The notes under the pieces: generated by a model | The model's database searches: none | What the model saw: only the letters and a program-made list of their open reading frames with translations | Told to the model about the DNA's origin: nothing | From: CAYOHP01 sp964403795 [NCBI: uncultured bacterium] | GTDB lineage: Bacteria; Muiribacteriota; UBA6191; CAZXTJ01 | Length of the DNA stretch: 10,610 nucleotides | Direction: 5' to 3' | Assembly (NCBI GenBank): GCA_964403795.1 | Contig: CAYOHP010000064.1 | Coordinates: forward strand, 23,633-34,242 | Position numbers and translations under genes: made by a program | Part shown: piece after piece, positions 6,467 through 10,610 of the stretch | How positions within the stretch are numbered: position 1 is the stretch's first letter | Layout: each line of letters opens with the position of its first letter

Positions 6467-7739
6467 GGCCCGAGGCCCCTGACCCCGAGGCGCCCCCCGG
6501 ACCTGCCGGTCCGGGGGGTGTCGCGTCCGGCCCCTGACCTGCCCCGCCCCAGGCGGCCCGGAGAGCCTCGTAACCAAGCCTGAGCCCCGCTCCTGGGGAA
6601 CGGAGCAGGGTCCCGAACAGGAAGCGGGGCGAGAAATCCCCCTTGAGCAGCTCCAGGGGCAGCTCGCCGGGGAGGCGACGCACCAGGCGCACGGCCCGGT
6701 CCCAGCCGGCGCCATCGAGCCTGGACAGCCGCCGGTTCAGGCGATGCTCCAGGCGGAACTTGGCTCCGTAGCGAGCCTCCCATTCCCGGGCCCACCGGGC
6801 CAGGACCGCCTCGGTGGCGGCGGGGCGGGTCTCCTTCAGGGCCCGGGCGACCGCCCGTCCCGCCCCCTCTCCCATCTCCAGGGCGAAGCGGATCCCCTCC
6901 CCCAGGAGCGGGGAGGCCGCCCCCCCGGCGTCCCCGGCCAGGAGCCAGCCGGGCCCCAACAAGGGCAGCCGGATCGGCTCCGAGGGGATGGCGCCGGTCC
7001 GGATCTCGAGGCGCCGGGCTGCGGCCAGGGCGGCCACCTCGGGGCGACCCGAGGCGAGCAGGGCCTCGAGGTTCCGACGGGGACTCTCGGGGGAATCGGG
7101 CCGGAGCAGGCCCACCCCCAGGCGGACCCTCGACCCGCCCTCGGGAAAGGCCCAGGCATAGCCCGAACCGGCCCAGGGTGGACCCAGCCAGAGACCCACC
7201 GTCTCGGGGTCCCAGTCCGGCGCCTCGCACAGGACCTCGACTCCCAGTCCGTAGCGCTGGCAACCGCCGGCACCCAGCGACCGGGCCAGGAGCGAGCCAA
7301 TCCCCGAGGCGTCGGCCACCAGCCGGGCCCGGAGGTCCTCCCCCGCCCGGACTCCGACCGCCCGGCCGGCCTCCACCGTCACCGCTTCGACCTCGCTGCC
7401 GGTACGGATCTCGGCACCCTGGGCTCTGGCCTCCCGGCCCAGGTGGCGGAGCAGGCCGGTCACGTCCAGGATGCAGCCGGGAGGCTCCGCATAGGCGAGC
7501 TCGGTGGTCTCGCCCGCCGAGAAGATCCGGGCGACCCGTACCGGATGCCGACAGGACTCCGGGACTCCCAGGGCCCGGGCGGCGGCCATCCAGGTGGCTC
7601 CCGAAGTCCGTACCGGTACGCCGAGCTCGGCCCGGCGCTCGAGGACCAGCACGCCGAGACCGCCCCGGGCGGCTTCCCGAGCCAGGCTGAGGCCCGCGAA
7701 GCCACCGCCGACCACCACCAGATCGAAGGCTTCCGCCAC
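6429..7739 (-). CDS. FAD-dependent oxidoreductase, geranylgeranyl reductase type
   Basis: This 436-aa flavoprotein opens with a Rossmann dinucleotide site (V-V-V-G-G-G-F-A-G-L, G11/G13/G16) and a ribose-binding acid at E34. It also has a D-A-S-G segment near 143-146 and the second FAD motif G-D-A-G-G-A-A-S-P at 269-277 followed by G-E-G-I-R. This set is typical of the geranylgeranyl reductase group, which reduces isoprenoid chains of lipids, quinones or carotenoids; related halogenases and hydroxylases share the fold. The GTG at 7739 has GGAGG six bases upstream. Recognisable sequence ends near residue 397; the last 39 residues are a Pro/Gly/Ser-rich tail encoded across the facing hairpin and the end of the TPR gene, overlapping it by 38 bases. 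The substrate cannot be told from sequence. Confidence 0.88.
   Translation of the reverse strand: MAEAFDLVVVGGGFAGLSLAREAARGGLGVLVLERRAELGVPVRTSGATWMAAARALGVPESCRHPVRVARIFSAGETTELAYAEPPGCILDVTGLLRHLGREARAQGAEIRTGSEVEAVTVEAGRAVGVRAGEDLRARLVADASGIGSLLARSLGAGGCQRYGLGVEVLCEAPDWDPETVGLWLGPPWAGSGYAWAFPEGGSRVRLGVGLLRPDSPESPRRNLEALLASGRPEVAALAAARRLEIRTGAIPSEPIRLPLLGPGWLLAGDAGGAASPLLGEGIRFALEMGEGAGRAVARALKETRPAATEAVLARWAREWEARYGAKFRLEHRLNRRLSRLDGAGWDRAVRLVRRLPGELPLELLKGDFSPRFLFGTLLRSPGAGLRLGYEALRAAWGGAGQGPDATPPGPAGPGGASGSGASGLRTSGRPPSPEP
6493..6518 (+). terminator. Hairpin terminator after the TPR gene
   Basis: A perfect 11-bp stem (6493-6503 with 6508-6518) with a TGCC loop begins 26 bases after the TPR gene stop. 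No T run follows. The opposite strand of the same bases encodes part of the Pro/Gly tail of the flavoprotein, so the element would also fold within that mRNA before its stop codon. Confidence 0.65.
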
Positions 7740-7803
7740 CTCGCCCCTCCGGACCGCGCCCCCGTCGGCCGATCATGACAGAGGACGCAGCCGCATGCAG
7801 GGA

Positions 7804-7832
7804 TTGGCGTCGCGGCCTCCCCGTTTGATACC
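7804..7832 (+). promoter_or_regulatory. Candidate promoter of the acidic tail-anchored protein
   Basis: TTGGCG (7804-7809) and GATACC (7827-7832) have 17-base spacing. The second element sits in the most AT-rich patch of the gap between two divergent genes. The match to the -10 consensus is partial. An inverted repeat with 8-bp arms surrounds it. Confidence 0.4.
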
Positions 7833-7857
7833 TTGGAGGCCGACGAGGCACGCCTCG
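7813..7857. repeat. Nested inverted repeats around the -10 and the leader
   Basis: CGGCCTCC (7813-7820) is mirrored by GGAGGCCG (7835-7842) across 14 bases that include the candidate -10. Just downstream, CGAGGC and GCCTCG (7844-7857) form a second palindrome, whose RNA would be a 5-bp stem with a 4-base loop abutting the ribosome site GGGGAGAAG. They may be a repressor site and a leader hairpin; no regulator is identified. Confidence 0.45.
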
Positions 7858-7873
7858 GGGAGAAGAGACGAGT

Positions 7874-8248
7874 TTGGACGAGGGCATCCGCCAGGGAGCC
7901 GGCAGCGGGACCGAGGTCGACGTCGAGGAACTCGACGAGTCCCGGATCCCCACCGCGCCCATGCGGGCGGTGACCCTGCCCGGCGGCGCCGGGCTGAAGC
8001 CGCCCATCGACCTCGACGACGACGACGACGAGGACATGGAGCGGATGCGTCCCGGGACCCGGGACAATCCCTACACCCAGACCAGCCACCCCAAGGTCGA
8101 GCTCGACCCCGAGATTTCGCGGGAGATCCTGGCCCGCCAGGAGCAGCAGACCAAGCCCAACATGGGCAAGGTGATGGTCAGGGTCCTGGTCCTCATGGCG
8201 GCGATCGCGGCCGCCGGCTACGGGATCTTCCGCCTGGTCACGCTGTAG
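7874..8248 (+). CDS. Small acidic protein with a C-terminal membrane anchor
   Basis: The family is not recognised. The TTG at 7874 is taken as the start because GGGGAGAAG precedes it at a good distance and the next in-frame ATG is codon 30. The 124-aa product is hydrophilic and acidic, with a run of five aspartates (D48-D52) and further acids around it, then an E/Q/R helix. A single hydrophobic helix at about 100-118 is followed by only a few residues, so it is probably a tail-anchored protein with its bulk in the cytoplasm. There is no signal peptide. Its stop lies 12 bases from the end of the facing pseudokinase gene, whose product is also tail-anchored. Composition differs clearly from a shadow frame: the acidic stretch and the terminal helix are coherent. 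Confidence 0.7.
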   Translation: MDEGIRQGAGSGTEVDVEELDESRIPTAPMRAVTLPGGAGLKPPIDLDDDDDEDMERMRPGTRDNPYTQTSHPKVELDPEISREILARQEQQTKPNMGKVMVRVLVLMAAIAAAGYGIFRLVTL

Positions 8249-8260
8249 TCCACCGGCCGG

Positions 8261-9403
8261 CTACCGGCTGACCGCCAGCACCAGGGCGATGAGCCCGCCG
8301 AAGACCCCGCCGACCACCAGCAGGATCGGCAGGCCCCGGGTCAGGGTCCGTCGCCACGAGAACCGGTAGCTCACGCCGGCCTTGGCGCGTTCCACCTCGG
8401 CCAGGATCACCGAGACCTCCTCGCCGCGGTCCTCCGCCACCAGGTCCGGCTCGGCCTCGGTGATCCCGAGCCGGTCCTGGACCTTCTGCGGCTCGGCCCG
8501 GGCCGGGCCGGCCCAGGTCGCCGGCGAGGCTCCCGCCTCGGGATGACCGCATTCCGCCCGCTCGACCGGGCGCGGTCGGATCCCTCCGAGCCCCCAACGC
8601 CCCACCGGGGAGAGCGGTCCGGGGCCGTCCCCCAGCCCCGGGGCGAGCGGCCGGGACGAGAGCACGTCGCGAGGCGCTCCCTGCTCCCGGCGCTGGCGGG
8701 CCAGGGCGTTGGCGGCGGCGCCCAGGGCACTGCGCATGGTGGCGAAAGCAGGGAAACGGTGCCCGGGGTCCCGGTCCAGCGCCATCAGGACCACTCGGTC
8801 GAGCCAGACGGGGACGGTGGGAGCCACCTGGCTCGGCGCCGGGGGCAAGGGGCCGCTCGACGGACCGGGATCGGTTCCGGTGAGGATCAGGTACAGCAGC
8901 GCTCCCAGTCCATAGACGTCGGAGGCCCGGGAAGGCGGGTGGCGGCCTCGCAGCTCGGGGGCCACGTACTCGGGAGGGACCGGGATGGCGCCCGGCCAGG
9001 GGGGAACCGCCAGCTCCGGGTTCCCGGTCTCCTCGAGGAAGACGAGAGCGGGTTGCAGCGAGCCGTGGAGACGGCCCGAGGTCTCCAGGGCCTCGAGGGC
9101 CTCGGCCAGCCGGCCGGCGACCGCCAGCGCCGATTCGACCTCCAGGGGCCCCGAGGTCTGGATCCGCTCCCCGAGGGAGGTACGCCGCCATGGGAAGGCG
9201 GCATGGTCCTCGCCCCCAGCCAGCGCGGCCAGCAGGCCGGCCCCCGCGGGCAGGTCGCGGCCAGCGGCTCCCCGCGTCTCCCCGGAGAGCCCGAACACCC
9301 GGACCGGGTCCGCACCCAGGACGCCCCGGAAGCCCCTCCCGGGGCCCAGGTCCTCCACCAGGCGCAGGCCGCCCGGGCGTTCGCTGCCGACCTCGAGACC
9401 CAT
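8261..9403 (-). CDS. Membrane-anchored pseudokinase (Ser/Thr kinase fold, catalytically dead)
   Basis: The 380-aa protein follows the order of a bacterial Hanks-type kinase but lacks its chemistry. A degenerate glycine loop (about 19-30) is followed by R35 where the ATP lysine is expected. The catalytic loop reads H113-G-S-L-Q-P, so the HRD aspartate is Ser and the following Lys and Asn are gone; no DFG is present. Structural motifs survive: the A-P-E segment (148-150), S-D-V-Y-G-L-G-A-L-L-Y (161-171) with L-T-G, and the C-lobe D-R-D-P-G-H-R-F (210-217). A Pro-rich linker leads to a membrane helix (about 357-378) at the very C-terminus. It is probably a scaffold or phospho-independent signalling partner held at the inner membrane. 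The start at 9403 has only a modest ribosome site. Confidence 0.85.
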   Translation of the reverse strand: MGLEVGSERPGGLRLVEDLGPGRGFRGVLGADPVRVFGLSGETRGAAGRDLPAGAGLLAALAGGEDHAAFPWRRTSLGERIQTSGPLEVESALAVAGRLAEALEALETSGRLHGSLQPALVFLEETGNPELAVPPWPGAIPVPPEYVAPELRGRHPPSRASDVYGLGALLYLILTGTDPGPSSGPLPPAPSQVAPTVPVWLDRVVLMALDRDPGHRFPAFATMRSALGAAANALARQRREQGAPRDVLSSRPLAPGLGDGPGPLSPVGRWGLGGIRPRPVERAECGHPEAGASPATWAGPARAEPQKVQDRLGITEAEPDLVAEDRGEEVSVILAEVERAKAGVSYRFSWRRTLTRGLPILLVVGGVFGGLIALVLAVSR

Positions 9404-9431
9404 CGGGCTCCGCCCTCCTCCCGAACGCGAG

Positions 9432-9466
9432 CGGGGCTCCGGTGGTGCATCCCTCCCGGAGCCCCG
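9432..9466 (-). terminator. Hairpin between the Cys-rich gene and the pseudokinase gene
   Basis: A perfect 11-bp stem (9432-9442 with 9456-9466) encloses a 13-base loop, 62 bases after the Cys-rich gene stop. No T run follows in the minus direction. It probably terminates or attenuates transcription from the Cys-rich gene into the pseudokinase gene. The rest of this roughly 125-base gap shows nothing else. Confidence 0.55.
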
Positions 9467-9527
9467 ATCGAAGAGCCTGGCTCCCAGGGCTCCCGCCAGA
9501 GGTCGGGAACCCCGGTCGCCTCCAGGG

Positions 9528-10472
9528 TCACTCGCCCTGGCGCTCCTTCATCTTCCGGATGCGCTCCCGGATCCGGCGCATGCCGTCGGACTCGGTCTCC
9601 TTCATCTTCAGCTTGTCGCCCCGGGTGTTGCCGCTCCCGGCGCAGTTCCCGGCGCACTTCCCGCCCTTGCAGCCGGCGCAGGCACCCTGGCTGCCGGCGC
9701 TCCCGGCGCTCCCCGCGCTCCCGGCCGCGCACTTGCCGGCGCACTTCCCGGCGCAGGCCGTGCCACCCATCTTGGCCTTGCAGCCGGCGCAAGCCTCGCC
9801 CTTGGCCCAGCAGCCCTCGCAGCGCCCGGCGTGCTTGGCCTTGCAGCCCTCGCACATACCGCCGGCGGCCTTGCAGCCGGGGCAGGACTTCATGGCGGCG
9901 GCCTTGTGCTTGGCCATGCAGCCCTCGCACATCCTGCCCGCAGCCTTGCAGCCGGCGCAGGGAGCCGTGCCACCCATCTTGGCCTTGCACCCGGCGCAAG
10001 CCTCGCCCTTGGCCCAGCAGCCCTCGCAGCGCCCGGCGTGCTTGGCCTTGCAGCCCTCGCACATACCGCCGGCGGCCTTGCAGCCGGGGCAGGACTTCAT
10101 GGCGGCGGCCTTGTGCTTGGCCATGCAGCCCTCGCACATCTTGCCGGCGGCCTTGCACCCGGCACAGGGGGCGGCCTTCATGCCGTCGGCCTTGGGGCAC
10201 TTGCAGCCGGGGCCGCACTTGCACTCCCCGCCGTTCTTGGTGCAGGCGCAACCGCAGCCAGTCGGGCTCCACTCGCCCTTGGCGTGGTCATGGCCATGGG
10301 CGTGGGCGTGGTCGCCGTGTCCGTGCGCATGGGCCTTGGCTTCGTGGGTATGGCCCGGCCCGCCGCCGTGTCCGGGATGGGCCATCAGCCGGGGAGCCGC
10401 CAGGCAGGCGAGCCCCAGGGCCATGAGAACCGCAAGCAGGAACCGCGGTCCGACGTTTTTCGACTTCTCCAT
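9528..10472 (-). CDS. Exported His-rich, Cys-rich repeat protein, probably metal-binding
   Basis: The 314-aa product begins with a Sec signal peptide (1-31) whose likely cleavage after LMA would leave histidine as the first mature residue. Residues 32-63 hold twelve histidines in H-x-H patterns. A Cys cluster follows (73-92), then thirteen C-x-G-C motifs: at 103, 113, 128, 138, 149, 159, again at 172-228 with identical spacing, and one at 265. Residues 103-171 and 172-240 are a near-perfect 69-residue tandem repeat. A Gly/Ala/Ser run (250-263) and a basic helical tail (about 284-314) close it. About 38 cysteines in all suggest a metallothionein-like store or trap for copper, zinc or similar metals in the periplasm. 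The motifs lack the CxxCH histidine of cytochromes c. No known family is recognised. Confidence 0.88.
   Translation of the reverse strand: MEKSKNVGPRFLLAVLMALGLACLAAPRLMAHPGHGGGPGHTHEAKAHAHGHGDHAHAHGHDHAKGEWSPTGCGCACTKNGGECKCGPGCKCPKADGMKAAPCAGCKAAGKMCEGCMAKHKAAAMKSCPGCKAAGGMCEGCKAKHAGRCEGCWAKGEACAGCKAKMGGTAPCAGCKAAGRMCEGCMAKHKAAAMKSCPGCKAAGGMCEGCKAKHAGRCEGCWAKGEACAGCKAKMGGTACAGKCAGKCAAGSAGSAGSAGSQGACAGCKGGKCAGNCAGSGNTRGDKLKMKETESDGMRRIRERIRKMKERQGE
9760..10173 (-). repeat. 207-bp tandem duplication inside the Cys-rich gene
   Basis: Bases 9760-9966 recur at 9967-10173 with an exact offset of 207 and, by eye, about eight substitutions. The stretch 9784-9933 is identical to 9991-10140 over 150 bases. 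The unit is 69 codons, so the frame is kept. The long identical run points to a recent duplication or to ongoing gene conversion. Confidence 0.93.
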
Positions 10473-10521
10473 GCTGCTCGTCCGTTCCTTCCGGCGGTCC
10501 GCACCGTGGCGGCCGCCCGTC

Positions 10522-10542
10522 CGGCGGGATCGCGCCCCGCCG
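10522..10542 (-). terminator. Hairpin after the truncated upstream gene
   Basis: A perfect 7-bp GC stem (10522-10528 with 10536-10542) with a 7-base loop lies 28 bases beyond the stop at 10571 in the minus direction and about 50 bases ahead of the Cys-rich gene start. It may be a terminator of the fragment gene or a leader element of the Cys-rich gene. No clear promoter is seen in the remaining gap. Confidence 0.4.
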
Positions 10543-10570
10543 ACCGATCGTTTCCCCCGAGACTGAACGC

Positions 10571-10610
10571 CTACAGCCCATCCCGCATCAGGCTCTTGGC
10601 GATGATGGTG
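10571..10610 (-). CDS. C-terminal fragment of an unidentified protein (partial)
   Basis: Thirteen codons in the minus direction end in TAG at 10571-10573 and read T-I-I-A-K-S-L-M-R-D-G-L. This resembles the I-I-A-[KR]-x-L ending common in acyl-CoA dehydrogenases, but twelve residues are far too few to be sure. The following gap with a hairpin supports a real gene end here. Confidence 0.35.
   Translation of the reverse strand, partial: TIIAKSLMRDGL

Noticed and set aside
4877-6715. 612-codon open frame on the minus strand
   Set aside because: It is antisense to the TPR protein gene, which has a signal peptide, a promoter and TPR motifs; the antisense product is low-complexity Gly/Ala/His/Arg.
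9760-10173. CRISPR-like or mobile repeat
   Set aside because: There are only two long units, in frame within a coding region, with no spacers, no flanking target duplications and no transposase.
10400-10420. Lipoprotein signal around Cys23 of the Cys-rich protein
   Set aside because: The residues before the Cys are G-L-A, which does not fit the lipobox with Leu at -3; the later LMA cleavage site is a better fit.
8543-10426. 627-codon open frame on the + strand with repeats
   Set aside because: Its repeats are simply the antisense of the 207-bp Cys-rich duplication, and the rest is antisense of the pseudokinase.
9528-10472. Multihaem cytochrome c reading of the C-x2-C array
   Set aside because: Every C-x-G-C is followed by Lys, Met or Trp, never His, so no haem c attachment motif is present.

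Overview
The window is a GC-rich bacterial segment that uses GTG and TTG starts freely and has short gaps between genes. The organism cannot be named from the sequence. An ECF sigma factor with a membrane zinc anti-sigma, several Sec-exported proteins, FHA and kinase-fold proteins, and a bacterial RING-like zinc domain suggest a Gram-negative-type lineage with elaborate regulation. Planctomycetota or Myxococcota would fit, but this is a guess.

Left part (1-3535). A gene fragment on the + strand ends in a RING-like zinc motif. Four bases later it meets, tail to tail, a minus-strand gene for an FHA-GAF-RING protein that ends in the same motif. Upstream of that gene on the minus strand lies a compact operon: ECF sigma factor, zinc-binding membrane anti-sigma factor (TGATG overlap), and an exported acidic, glycine-rich, coiled-coil protein. 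The FHA gene may be a fourth member.

Middle (3536-6520). A perfect 17-bp hairpin ends a minus-strand gene for an exported protein with glycine-rich hydrophobic helices and tyrosine-rich tails. A gap of about 355 bases, which carries a recognisable sigma-70-type promoter, separates it from a divergent + strand gene for an exported protein with a tyrosine-rich acidic N-terminus, a possible PilP/GspC-like domain and C-terminal TPRs. A strong 11-bp hairpin lies after this gene.

Right part (6429-10610). A flavoprotein of the geranylgeranyl reductase type runs towards the TPR gene, and its coding tail crosses the hairpin and overlaps that gene by 38 bases. Divergent from it is a small acidic protein anchored by a C-terminal membrane helix. 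That gene converges on a membrane-anchored pseudokinase that has lost its catalytic residues. Upstream of the pseudokinase is the most striking gene: an exported, histidine-rich and extremely cysteine-rich protein with thirteen C-x-G-C motifs, most of them inside a recent 207-bp tandem duplication. It is probably a metal-binding protein. A fragment of another minus-strand gene closes the window.

Read together, the window mixes envelope or secreted proteins of unknown role with signalling modules (ECF/anti-sigma, FHA, pseudokinase). I see no mobile element, CRISPR array, tRNA or rRNA.
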